A program made the position numbers and the translations under genes. Of a stretch of DNA of 64,000 bases, positions 42,709-51,280 are shown in pieces. Position 1 is the first letter of the stretch. Each line of letters starts with the position of its first letter. This DNA is from Chitinophaga pinensis (GTDB lineage: Bacteria > Bacteroidota > Bacteroidia > Chitinophagales > Chitinophagaceae): contig LR632930.1 of assembly GCA_902167325.1 (NCBI GenBank), positions 62,001 to 126,000 of the forward strand, in the 5' to 3' direction. The notes below the pieces were generated by a model, which made no database searches, was not told the DNA's origin, and worked only from the letters and a program-made list of their open reading frames with translations.

Positions 42709-45102
42709 TTATTCCGCTCTTAGTGACCGTGCCGGATTGGCGAGCGATGCTTTCAATGCTTTATAACCTGCTGATACGGTAAGTATGATGAAACTGATGC
42801 CTGCTGCGGCAAAGAACAAACCCGGACCCAGTTGAATACGGTACGTGAAATTCTCCAGCCATTTCACAGACAGCCAGGCACCCAGCGGAGCCGCTATCAA
42901 AAAGGCCACTACCAGCAATTGCAGGAACTCTTTTCCGAAAAGCCACAGTACACTTGCCGAGCTGGCACCAAGTACTTTCCGCACGCCCACTTCCCGGGTT
43001 TTGTTGGCTACTATGAAAGAAATGAGACCATACAGTCCGAGGCAACCGATGAGGATGGCCAGCATGGAAAATGTTTGCAGGAGGGAAAGCAATGTCTGAT
43101 CAGCCTTATACATCCGCGCGATGCGTGCATCCAGGAAATCGGCCTGATACACATGATCCGGGAACACTGCATTCCAGGCTTTCTCAATGGCGGGCATAGC
43201 GGAAGCGATGTCGGCAGGCCGCAGACGCACAGCGCAACGCCCATACCAGCTGAGGTTGGTAGTCAGTGAAAGCGCCTGAATGGGCTGGTGCAGGGAGCGG
43301 TTATGGAAATCTTTGATCACGCCCACAATGATGCCTTTACGGCCATTGATAACAGTGGTTTGCCCTACTGCGGCATCGGGCGCGGCAAGCCCCAGTTTGC
43401 GCACAGTGGTTTCGTTGATGAGATATTCGCGGCTGGTGTCTGATATGGCGAGGTTGCGCCCTGCAGCCAGTTGCAGGCCGAAGGTGGAAAGGTAATCCGC
43501 ATCTCCGGCTTTGTAATGCATTTCAAAAGCCTCCTTCTCATCACGCCCGGCATAGCGAATGCCGGTGATGTAGGTTTCCGTACCTGCTGGTTCCTCACTG
43601 CAAAAAGCCACGCTTTCCACACCGGGTATCCCTGCCAGCCGTGCCTTCAGCGAACCGATAGCACTGGCTTCGCGCACGGGTACGGGCAGCATGGTTACTG
43701 CATGCTGACGGAAGCCCATATCCATGTTGCGGGCGTATTTCATCTGCTGGGCAATAGCCAGCGTACCAATGATCAGTAATTGTGAGATGGCGAACTGTGC
43801 TGCCACAAGGCCCCTTCTCAGCGTAAACCCTCCTGCATTGCGCCCTGCCTTCCCGCTCAATGCGGCAATAGGCCGGAAGCCGGACAATACCAGCGCAGGA
43901 TAAGCCCCAGACAGGAAAGCCATGGCCAGCATCAGCAGGGGGATGAACACTCCGAGACCAAGGCGAACGAAGTCTCCCGCATGCAGCCGGGTACCAAATA
44001 GCGCATTGATCTCCGGCAATAAAATAAATGCCAGTCCCAGTGCTACCACTGCAGCCATTGTGGTGAGCAGTGCCGATTCCGTCATGAATTGCCAGAACAG
44101 CTGATGCCTTTTACTGCCCAGCGCCTTACGCACCCCAACTTCCCGGCTGCGCCGCAAGGCCTGTGCCGTGGCAAGATTGATAAAATTGATGCAGGCCGTG
44201 GCGATGAGGAAAAACCCTATCCAGGAAAGGGCACGGAGGTGATTGCCGGATATCTTGCCATCGATCTGCATATCAACATGCATGGCATGCAAGGGCTGCA
44301 AACTGAAATGCGCCGCAGTGGGCGAGTTACCATAACGGTCTCGCGAAATCTTTGCGAACATGGCATTCGCTGCGCTTTGTGTGGCTGATGGCTTCAGCTT
44401 TATGAACAACTGCTGTATGTAGGAATAGAGATACCAGTTATCGTCCCTGAATGCGGGATGGAATTCCGGGAGGTTTTGATAACTGAGGAAAACCTCCTGC
44501 TGGAGATCAGTTTGTGCAGGCAGGTTACGCAATACCCCGCCCACTCTGAAATCGAGCCGGGTATTGGAAAAGCGGTTAACGATGCGGAGCATATTGCCGA
44601 TGGCAGCCCCTTCCCCGAAATACTTCTTCGCCACATTTTCGGTAATAACCGCAGTAAAAGGTTCATCCAGCACCCCTGCCCCGCTCCCTTCCGCAAAAGG
44701 AAAATCAAATACTTCGAAGAAGGAAGGCTCCGCGAATGATACCCCCTTCTCTTCCTGGAACTTTCGCTGATCTTTTGTACCAGGCAGAGCAACGGATAAG
44801 TTGCTGAACGTGGCAATACGTGCCGTCTTTTCCGCCAGCGCAAAATCCTCCCTTACAGATAGCCCCAGCGGCGGAGGCACCCCTGCATTACGCCCTGCGT
44901 TGCTACCGGAGGTTTCCGACAATACGCGGTAAATCCGGTCACTATCCGGATGAAACCTGTCGAACCCCTGATGGTATTGAACGAGCGCAAAAATTACAAT
45001 GGTTCCCGTTATACCCAACACCAACCCCGCGAGGTTGATAGCAGTCCAGGTTTTGTTACGAAGCAGCCGGCGCCAGGCCAGGAGAAAGTAATTCCGAAAC
45101 AT
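42709..45102 (-). CDS. MacB/FtsX-type ABC transporter permease
   Basis: A 797-residue FtsX-family permease: an N-terminal helix in RNKTWTAINLAGLVLG, a periplasmic MacB core at about 50-260, a first FtsX domain at about 285-430 (ATAQALRRSREVGVRKALG) with helices at 285-305, 340-360 and 385-410, a second periplasmic part, and a last FtsX domain (SFIVANKTREVGVRKVLGASSASVLWLF at about 675-700). It lacks an ABC ATPase domain and none is nearby, as is usual for the many orphan copies in Chitinophagaceae. Exported cargo unknown. The 486-bp upstream gap is rich in inverted repeats. Confidence 0.92.
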   Translation of the reverse strand: MFRNYFLLAWRRLLRNKTWTAINLAGLVLGITGTIVIFALVQYHQGFDRFHPDSDRIYRVLSETSGSNAGRNAGVPPPLGLSVREDFALAEKTARIATFSNLSVALPGTKDQRKFQEEKGVSFAEPSFFEVFDFPFAEGSGAGVLDEPFTAVITENVAKKYFGEGAAIGNMLRIVNRFSNTRLDFRVGGVLRNLPAQTDLQQEVFLSYQNLPEFHPAFRDDNWYLYSYIQQLFIKLKPSATQSAANAMFAKISRDRYGNSPTAAHFSLQPLHAMHVDMQIDGKISGNHLRALSWIGFFLIATACINFINLATAQALRRSREVGVRKALGSKRHQLFWQFMTESALLTTMAAVVALGLAFILLPEINALFGTRLHAGDFVRLGLGVFIPLLMLAMAFLSGAYPALVLSGFRPIAALSGKAGRNAGGFTLRRGLVAAQFAISQLLIIGTLAIAQQMKYARNMDMGFRQHAVTMLPVPVREASAIGSLKARLAGIPGVESVAFCSEEPAGTETYITGIRYAGRDEKEAFEMHYKAGDADYLSTFGLQLAAGRNLAISDTSREYLINETTVRKLGLAAPDAAVGQTTVINGRKGIIVGVIKDFHNRSLHQPIQALSLTTNLSWYGRCAVRLRPADIASAMPAIEKAWNAVFPDHVYQADFLDARIARMYKADQTLLSLLQTFSMLAILIGCLGLYGLISFIVANKTREVGVRKVLGASSASVLWLFGKEFLQLLVVAFLIAAPLGAWLSVKWLENFTYRIQLGPGLFFAAAGISFIILTVSAGYKALKASLANPARSLRAE

Positions 45103-45216
45103 GTGTGCAAAGATTGGCTTTCTCTCCGCAATTCAACTGCCAGATCCTCCCATGGAGCCAAATCATTACTAATTTAACCTATATGAATAGAAAATATTCA
45201 TCATCTGAAAAATAAA

Positions 45217-45268
45217 TGTCCGCCATCGGACAGCCCGTGTCCGAACCTGCGGTTTCTCATAGCGGACA
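45217..45268. promoter_or_regulatory. four TGTCCG half-sites in two inverted pairs
   Basis: TGTCCG-CCAT-CGGACA at 45217-45232 is a perfect palindrome with a four-base centre; a second pair TGTCCG at 45238-45243 / CGGACA at 45263-45268 follows. The same half-site (TGTCCG) begins the inverted repeat in front of the VOC gene at 40921. It is a likely operator of the FtsX permease. Confidence 0.45.
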
Positions 45269-45314
45269 TATGTTCTACCAATGTCTTTCAGCAGGGTTAA
45301 TGGAGGTTTAAAGA

Positions 45315-45350
45315 AGGGTGTGTATGTATACTGTATATAAAACACACCCT
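45315..45350. repeat. long hairpin
   Basis: AGGGTGTGT and ACACACCCT are perfect complements; six further pairs between the inner TGTATA and TATATA arms give a stem of about 15 bp around a short loop. No T-run follows, so it is a leader or protein-binding structure rather than a terminator. Confidence 0.5.
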
Positions 45351-45486
45351 AACCCAATACAGTAAAGGGAAAGGGGGAAATGCATATACATTACGGCACC
45401 TTTGCAGTATCTGTTCAGTAACTTTTAGGTTGATATACCGGAAGGTATCTGTACCCGGGCCCGGGCGCTAAATTAACTATACAATA

Positions 45487-45522
45487 AGGCGGGCCTTCGG
45501 CCAATATTGACCGAAGGCCCGC
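45487..45522 (-). terminator. terminator of the 17-kb SusC/D operon
   Basis: A perfect 14-bp GC-rich stem (AGGCGGGCCTTCGG and its complement) with a 8-base loop about 65 bp after the last stop codon. On the minus strand only a weak T-run (TTATTGT) follows. Confidence 0.65.
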
Positions 45523-45588
45523 CTGAACAGTGATTGCAGTGAATCGCCATCGATATGGCGCTATTTCAGGTAATTGAAAACCAAATAG

Positions 45589-47259
45589 TTATTGCGCAAT
45601 CTCCACTTTCCCGTCGAGTGCCCATTCCGCTTTCAGTTTCACCCCCATCCAGGCAAGTACGTTGGATGTGAGATCCATGGAGCGTGGCACCAGGAGAGTA
45701 GCATCTATCGACGACGGATTTAATACATCCGTTTTAAAGTCCCAGCGCGGGTTGTTCTGAATGGTCAGATCGGCGCCTGTAGGACTGAAATCCTTAATTG
45801 CATTGCCCGTTGGCAGCTCATTCGCCTTCCAATGGCCGATGAGGGACAGGAAAGCAGGGTGCGCGGCGTTGAGGGGGCGGAAAGCCCAATCATCGATAGC
45901 CGCTGGTGTTAGGGCTGAATTCCATACCCTGATGTCGGCTATATAGTTCTGACCGGAGCCGCTGGTACCACCGTCTTCATAGTTCAACGTACCATCGGTA
46001 CCCACTGCCAATGGCAGCCCTGTATCAATATTCCCCTTACCGGCTATGCTCAGCCCGTTGATGAAGAACTTACCATCAAGGTAAAAATCTACGGTTCCAA
46101 GGCGGTTAAACACTACACTTACGCGATGCCACTTTCCGTCGGATACATTGGGACCATTCCGGACATCTATCCGGGAGGCAGCTGCACCTTTATAGTTGAG
46201 GCGGATGTTACCATTCTGTTTGTAGATCACATACCCCTGGTTGCCACCGCTGCCCCAGTTCTTGTTACTGATGACAGGATGATCCGTACCACCGGTGTAC
46301 GTGCTCTGGATATTAAACTCGATGGTAAAATTCTGCTCTGCCCCAAAACGGTAAGCCGGGTTGTTGGTATAAGCCGACCGGTCCTGACTGGCGGCGCGGT
46401 CGAAGAACATGTAATGCCCGTCGTACGGAACGTTTACCGCAGGCATTTCAACGAGGCGGGAGGTGAAACCGGGATGATAGTACAGGAGGAAGATGTTCCT
46501 TTCCTTGAAACTGTTGCCGCCGTATTCGCCGGTTTCCAGTCCACCGTGGTTAGAAGTAATGATCACCAGCCAGTCTTCATTCGCGAAGGTAGGGCGGTTG
46601 CGCATGGCGTTGAGTACATCACCGATATAACCGTCTACCGTTTTAAGCGCGGCTGCATAGCCGGGAGCGGCTGCGTTGAAGCCTTCAGCTTTACCTGCCT
46701 GCTGTACGCTGTTGAAAGCTACTACCAGCAGATCGGGGTTTTGCAGTTTGAGGCGGTTCACGGCACTGTCGCGCGCGGCTTCGTCTTTCCCTCCCGTATT
46801 CACCCAGGTATTGGCATTGCCTTTTTTCAACAGGGTATCGTTCAGGGACGGACTGCTGGACACAGCCGTGATATCGAGTGCCGTGTTGGCAGCAAGGCGT
46901 TGCGGGAACGAAGGAAACGCGGCCAGCTGATGGCCGACGTAATGCGTGCCCTGTATCTCGTTTTTAATATTGGCAACACCGGTGAAGAGGGCCGACCAGC
47001 TGGCCGCATCGCCCGAAGTAGTGTCGCACACGGCATCCCAGCTGTAAATGGAATGCTGCAACAGGCCCTTCAACTGCGGCATATCGGCGTCTTTAACCAC
47101 CTGGCCCCTTGCACCTTCAATGGCGATCACGAGTACTTTCTTCTTCACAGGCTCCGCATCTGTACCACCTGCCCCTTTACGCTCTTCGAAAAGCGCGGGT
47201 TTGTTACAGGCTGCCAGCAGCAGGGCTGCACAGGCGGAGAATATTGTCAGTTTATTCAT
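45589..47259 (-). CDS. AlkP-fold / LamG lipoprotein, copy 2
   Basis: A 556-residue lipoprotein (lipobox LAAC, Cys18, then NKP). An alkaline-phosphatase-superfamily domain spans about 38-260: VLVIAIEGARG, the nucleophile-region TTSGDAASWSALFTG, LKTVDGYIGDVL and VIITSNHGG; a LamG/concanavalin-A-like domain follows at about 290-460 and a C-terminal segment similar to that of copy 1. The first metal-ligand Asp of the superfamily is Glu here (IEG) and the Asp of the D-H-G motif is Asn (SNHGG), so catalysis is doubtful. The same architecture is annotated as DUF4983-type in related bacteria, to my recollection. Last gene of the operon, 27 bp after its paralogue. Confidence 0.82.
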   Translation of the reverse strand: MNKLTIFSACAALLLAACNKPALFEERKGAGGTDAEPVKKKVLVIAIEGARGQVVKDADMPQLKGLLQHSIYSWDAVCDTTSGDAASWSALFTGVANIKNEIQGTHYVGHQLAAFPSFPQRLAANTALDITAVSSSPSLNDTLLKKGNANTWVNTGGKDEAARDSAVNRLKLQNPDLLVVAFNSVQQAGKAEGFNAAAPGYAAALKTVDGYIGDVLNAMRNRPTFANEDWLVIITSNHGGLETGEYGGNSFKERNIFLLYYHPGFTSRLVEMPAVNVPYDGHYMFFDRAASQDRSAYTNNPAYRFGAEQNFTIEFNIQSTYTGGTDHPVISNKNWGSGGNQGYVIYKQNGNIRLNYKGAAASRIDVRNGPNVSDGKWHRVSVVFNRLGTVDFYLDGKFFINGLSIAGKGNIDTGLPLAVGTDGTLNYEDGGTSGSGQNYIADIRVWNSALTPAAIDDWAFRPLNAAHPAFLSLIGHWKANELPTGNAIKDFSPTGADLTIQNNPRWDFKTDVLNPSSIDATLLVPRSMDLTSNVLAWMGVKLKAEWALDGKVEIAQ

Positions 47260-47286
47260 GGTATTACTGATTCTTGTGGTGATGGG

Positions 47287-48951
47287 CTATGGAATGCGGT
47301 TAATGCCGTCGAGGCTCCAGTTTGAATCTGTGGCAATGCGCAGCCAGGCAAAGATGGTAGGCACAACGTCTACCGACTGTGGTACCGCGGCAGGCAGCGC
47401 TACGTTACAGAAATCAAGTTCCTGAGTTATCCAGCTGGGTCCGCCATTCAGCGTAAGTGGCTTGTTTTTAGGACTGGAGTCTTCCAGTATATTTCCGGCA
47501 GGGCCAGTGGCCTTCCACCAGCCTATCATACGGCTGAAGTAGGGATTATTGATCTGTACAGTATCGCAGGCGGCGTATTTCTTCATGTCTTCCTTCGTCC
47601 ATACAGAATCCCATATGCGCACGTTGGCCAGCTGAAAGTCGGCATCGCCCCAGTTTGCGCGGTAATTACCGGTGATATCATCACCTATAACAAATTTCAC
47701 GGCATGCACGGGTGCAAATGGCGAGAGGTTGTTGAGGGAGCTGGAGCCGCAGGGTTCACCATCCTGGTACATCTGTAACTCACCTGCACCGCTTCGCCGG
47801 TCGATGGTGATGGTGAGGGTATGCCAGCGGTTGTCGGTGATGATGGGTCCGGTAGAGTTAATATCTACCCGTCCATTACCATCACCCGCCTGGAATTTCC
47901 ATTTGTCGGCACCCCGTGGGCATATGAGCCATCCCGGATTTATACCGCGGTCCCAATCCTTGTTGCCGGCAAAGGGTGGATCGGAATCAAAGCCGTTACT
48001 ACGGATGGCAAGTGATACCGTAAATTGTTTGAGCTGATCGAAGTTGTATAAAGGATCAGTGGTACCGGCCCATTGATTCAAATTGGCATAGCGTGCGGTT
48101 TTCAGGGAAGAGAGCGGCTGCTCTACTTTCTTACCGTTGAATGCCTTGTTATGAAACAGGGTGAAGATGTTACGTTCTTCCGGGGTACTGCCCCCTTCTG
48201 CCTGATCTACTCCCCCATGGTCGGATGCGATGATCACGAGCCAGTCTTCTTTCGCGGCATTGGGGCGTTTGGAAATAGCCTGCAGGATGTCTCCCACAAA
48301 ACCGTCTGTCTGTTCAATGGCCTGCATGTATTCCGCAACCTGCGGGCCGTAGCCGAACTGGTGGGCGGCGTTCTTCACGCCGGTAAACCCGGCAAGCAAT
48401 ACATCCGGTTCATCCTGCCCGAGGCGTGCCACAATGGTATCGCGTACCCTTGCGTCATTGTCAGGGAGGCTCACACGCACATCGGCCTGGCTAATCAGCA
48501 GATCGTTCACCGCAGGCCATGCCTGTACGGAAATAGTGCGGAGGTGCGGCGCTAATGCTTTGGCATAACGGAATGCCATCGGGTATTTCGCGCTGTTGTA
48601 CCCGGTGAAAGAATTGTCTTTCACGCCGTGCTTCCCGCTCCAGACTCCGTTCAGGAGGTTGGCCCATCCGCTGCCGGATGTGGTGGGTTGCTGGGTTTGT
48701 GCTTCAAAACTGTAAATGGCATGGGGATAAAGCCCGCTGATGGCCGGCGCGGCGGCGGCTTCCATGGCATCGCCCCGCAGGCCTGAAATGCCGATGAAGA
48801 GTACTTTACGCTTCACGTCATTGGCGCCGGGAGGCGTGGTAATACTGCCCTGGTCTATATCGTTGGGAGGCCCCACCGTCAGGAGCTTGTCTTTGAAACA
48901 GCCCGTCAGCGCCAGCATTCCCAACAGCAAACTGATATAATGTCTTTTCAT
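47287..48951 (-). CDS. AlkP-fold / LamG lipoprotein, copy 1
   Basis: A 554-residue lipoprotein (lipobox LTGC, Cys18, then FKDK). It has the same build as the next gene: AlkP-type domain at about 48-260 (VLFIGISGLRGD, TTSGSGWANLLNGVWSGKHG, EQTDGFVGDIL, VIIASDHGG) and LamG-like domain at about 290-470 (WHTLTITIDRRSGAGELQMYQDG). SDHGG is intact, but the first metal Asp is Ser (ISG). The two copies are diverged in tandem, so they could be complementary subunits or bind different ligands. Family: phosphoesterase/sulfatase fold, surface lipoprotein; activity unproven. It starts 16 bp after the IPT/DUF5008-like gene. Confidence 0.82.
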   Translation of the reverse strand: MKRHYISLLLGMLALTGCFKDKLLTVGPPNDIDQGSITTPPGANDVKRKVLFIGISGLRGDAMEAAAAPAISGLYPHAIYSFEAQTQQPTTSGSGWANLLNGVWSGKHGVKDNSFTGYNSAKYPMAFRYAKALAPHLRTISVQAWPAVNDLLISQADVRVSLPDNDARVRDTIVARLGQDEPDVLLAGFTGVKNAAHQFGYGPQVAEYMQAIEQTDGFVGDILQAISKRPNAAKEDWLVIIASDHGGVDQAEGGSTPEERNIFTLFHNKAFNGKKVEQPLSSLKTARYANLNQWAGTTDPLYNFDQLKQFTVSLAIRSNGFDSDPPFAGNKDWDRGINPGWLICPRGADKWKFQAGDGNGRVDINSTGPIITDNRWHTLTITIDRRSGAGELQMYQDGEPCGSSSLNNLSPFAPVHAVKFVIGDDITGNYRANWGDADFQLANVRIWDSVWTKEDMKKYAACDTVQINNPYFSRMIGWWKATGPAGNILEDSSPKNKPLTLNGGPSWITQELDFCNVALPAAVPQSVDVVPTIFAWLRIATDSNWSLDGINRIP

Positions 48952-48967
48952 GATCGAGTTTTTGAAA

Positions 48968-50584
48968 TCAATACCGCAATAACATGATCCGGCTAACGGG
49001 GATCAGGTCGTATTCCGAGAAATAGCCTACTGCTACCGTAGCGCTGGAATTGGGCACATGGAGCATCCTGCTGATGCGGCCGGCTAAGCTGCCCATGGTG
49101 TTATAACCCTGGCTTACCTTACCATCTGCATCAAGTATCACCGTACCTTCGCGTTTCACCCCGGAGAATCTGCCAAAGCCGCCGCTGATAAAGATCTTAC
49201 CGTTCTTCAGCTGCCCACCGAAATGTACCAGTCCATCCGGACCGGCATTTACGCCTGTGCCAACTGTGAATCCGGGATCCGCAGTACCATTAGGCTGCAG
49301 CACTACTACCTTACGTGTTTCCTTGCCGTTGAAGTTCATGAATGCACCTACTGCCAGCATCTTACCGCCGTTGATCGGAGCGATGCTTTCTACGGTATTA
49401 TCGGGTCCGGTTCCTGTGTTGAAAGTACCGTCGATAGTACCGTCCGGGTTCAGGCGAACAATGCGGCCGGTCTGCTGATCACGGAATTTGGTGAATGTAC
49501 CTGCCATGATGATCTTCCCGTCGTCCTGCAGCAGCACATCTTTCACTTCGCCGTTAGGCCCTGCAAAACTGGTATTGGTGGCGGGGTTGAGATGGAAGTT
49601 AGGATCGAAGGTGCCGTCTTCATTCAGCCGTGCGAGGCCTTCCGTCCGTACGCTGTCCACGATCGTGGAATCCCGTTTTCCATCTACAGATATACCTGCG
49701 AAATTCTTCCGCATGAAATATTTGAATTTGCCGAACACGATGAGCTTACCACTGTCTGCAGTTTGCAGCACATGTGTTACTTCTCCGTCGAAATACGCAT
49801 TCAGCGCAGGCACAGCATGGTTCTTGCCGGATACATCGGTAACCCGGATACTATCCATGCTGCCATTATCATTGAGCCGTGCAATGCGCGACAGGAGACC
49901 TCCGCCGTAGCGGCTGTCGTAGTCGGAGAAATTACCTACGGCGATGATCTTTCCGTCTGATTGTATTACCGTACCAGTCACATTACCATCGAAGCCTTTA
50001 CCGATTTTAAAATCGCGGTCGATGTGCCCGTTGCTGTTAATCCTTGCCAGCCCGTGATATCCGTCTTTAGCACCGGAATTATCGTAGTCTTCGAAGTTGC
50101 CGCCGATGAGGTATTTACCGCCGGGTACAAAGGTGATGGAAGAGATGCCATTCTTATCCGCACCGGGTACCGATGCAAACTGCTGATCGATGGTAACAGG
50201 CCCGAGAACCCTGAATTTGGGACCGGGAAATACCTGCCGCTGAACGGATAATGTAATCAGCCCAGTACTGGCACCTTCGGGTACTTTCACGGAAAGCGCG
50301 TTCTCCGTCACGGAAGTGATGACACCCTGTACGCCGTTAAACATTACGGCAAGGCCGCTGTCTTTATATTTGAAGAAACCCTGCCCTTTAATGGTAACCG
50401 AGGAGCCGGTAGCGCCTGATGCAGGGGTTGCCTGCGACTTATCTATCTTAATACTGACAGGCTCCTTTGCCCCGGCATAGGGGTCTTTGCCTTCGTATGG
50501 CTCCTTTTTGCAGGATACTACCAGCGCGAGGAGCGCAAGTGCCTGTAAGGTTAGCCGGGAACGTTGTGTATGCTTGCTGTTCAT
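48968..50584 (-). CDS. IPT/TIG and delta-60-repeat lipoprotein (DUF5008-like)
   Basis: A 538-residue lipoprotein: lipobox VVSC (Cys25) then KKEPYEGKD, an IPT/TIG immunoglobulin-like domain at about 45-125 (TPASGATGSSVTIKGQGF) and a series of about seven delta-60 blades to the end, each of the form DGKIIxxGxF followed by ARLNxDGTxDxxF (positions near 200, 280, 350, 390 and 440). Blade repeats of this kind form a beta-propeller-like surface. No enzymatic motif. It is likely a surface-exposed binding protein in the operon; the pairing with SusD/fasciclin lipoproteins is known from related bacteria as DUF5008-type loci (from memory). Confidence 0.82.
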   Translation of the reverse strand: MNSKHTQRSRLTLQALALLALVVSCKKEPYEGKDPYAGAKEPVSIKIDKSQATPASGATGSSVTIKGQGFFKYKDSGLAVMFNGVQGVITSVTENALSVKVPEGASTGLITLSVQRQVFPGPKFRVLGPVTIDQQFASVPGADKNGISSITFVPGGKYLIGGNFEDYDNSGAKDGYHGLARINSNGHIDRDFKIGKGFDGNVTGTVIQSDGKIIAVGNFSDYDSRYGGGLLSRIARLNDNGSMDSIRVTDVSGKNHAVPALNAYFDGEVTHVLQTADSGKLIVFGKFKYFMRKNFAGISVDGKRDSTIVDSVRTEGLARLNEDGTFDPNFHLNPATNTSFAGPNGEVKDVLLQDDGKIIMAGTFTKFRDQQTGRIVRLNPDGTIDGTFNTGTGPDNTVESIAPINGGKMLAVGAFMNFNGKETRKVVVLQPNGTADPGFTVGTGVNAGPDGLVHFGGQLKNGKIFISGGFGRFSGVKREGTVILDADGKVSQGYNTMGSLAGRISRMLHVPNSSATVAVGYFSEYDLIPVSRIMLLRY

Positions 50585-50602
50585 TTGCCGGTGATCAATG
50601 GT

Positions 50603-51280
50603 TTACGGAATATATTCTTTAACAGTATTGAGGAATCGGAACTTCGAGAACCCGAATGAGTGATCGCTGTTGAGTATATGTATCACACAGTTACGGGGCT
50701 GCAGGTCTGAAGTGGCTACCCGGTTCACTTCGTAGAACGGGTTGTCGAGACTGCCAATATCACAGATCACTACCGTGCGTGGTCCCACATCCTTGGTACC
50801 ATTGTAATCGGAATAAAGCACGCCCAGGTTCAGAATGTATCCCTCCCACGACTCCATGTTCATGCCCGGAAACAGATCGGGCAGGGAGGGAGCAAGGCGT
50901 GGAATATCTTTCAACAGGTATTTCTCTTTAAAGATGTAGCGCGACAAATACTTCCTCCATACTTCTGCCGGCACTTCCTCCAGCTTCAGCGTGTCTTTAA
51001 ACTCATTGTAACGCCACTCATGAACAATGTCCATGGCTTCCTTAATAGCCTTGTCTGTAGGAGCGAAAAAAGTGATGGTGGAATCCTTCACCACGTTTTC
51101 CAGTCCGGCGAGGCGGATGATGGTCACGAGGCTGTCGAAATACATGGGATTGGTTTTAAGCCAATCGTAGCCAGACATATCGTACACTCCGCGTTGCAGC
51201 CCGGAGTCTTCGTAGTAGTCCTTCTTGCAGGCCGCCATCCCAATGGCGCCCAGCGCGATCAGCAATGCAAGCTTTCTCAT
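50603..51280 (-). CDS. fasciclin (FAS1) domain lipoprotein A
   Basis: A 225-residue lipoprotein starting at ATG 51280 (lipobox MAAC, Cys18, then KKDYYED, a typical surface-export pattern). One FAS1 domain: LKTNPMYFDSLVTIIRLAGLENVV, the H1-like TITFFAPTDKAIKEAM, then YIFKEKYL and the second motif region NCVIHILNSDHSFG. FAS1 domains mediate adhesion and binding. The start codon overlaps the SusD stop (ATGA), so the two are translationally coupled. It is one of two fasciclin proteins in the operon, each placed directly after a SusD. Confidence 0.88.
   Translation of the reverse strand: MRKLALLIALGAIGMAACKKDYYEDSGLQRGVYDMSGYDWLKTNPMYFDSLVTIIRLAGLENVVKDSTITFFAPTDKAIKEAMDIVHEWRYNEFKDTLKLEEVPAEVWRKYLSRYIFKEKYLLKDIPRLAPSLPDLFPGMNMESWEGYILNLGVLYSDYNGTKDVGPRTVVICDIGSLDNPFYEVNRVATSDLQPRNCVIHILNSDHSFGFSKFRFLNTVKEYIP

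Larger units (their letters stand above)
45103..45588. other. 486-bp gap rich in inverted repeats
   Basis: No gene is visible. In order: two nested TGTCCG/CGGACA inverted repeats at 45217-45268, a long hairpin at 45315-45350, and a GC-rich hairpin at 45487-45522 that ends the 45.6-62.4 kb operon. It also contains the promoter of the FtsX permease, for which no exact consensus was found. Confidence 0.6.

Noticed and set aside
45396..45407. GGCACCTTTGC resembling a sigma-54 promoter
   Set aside because: The spacing between GG and GC is seven bases rather than the required ten.
46126..47325. 399-codon forward frame
   Set aside because: Antisense to the AlkP/LamG lipoprotein gene, which has signal peptide and fold motifs; no recognisable domain in the forward frame.
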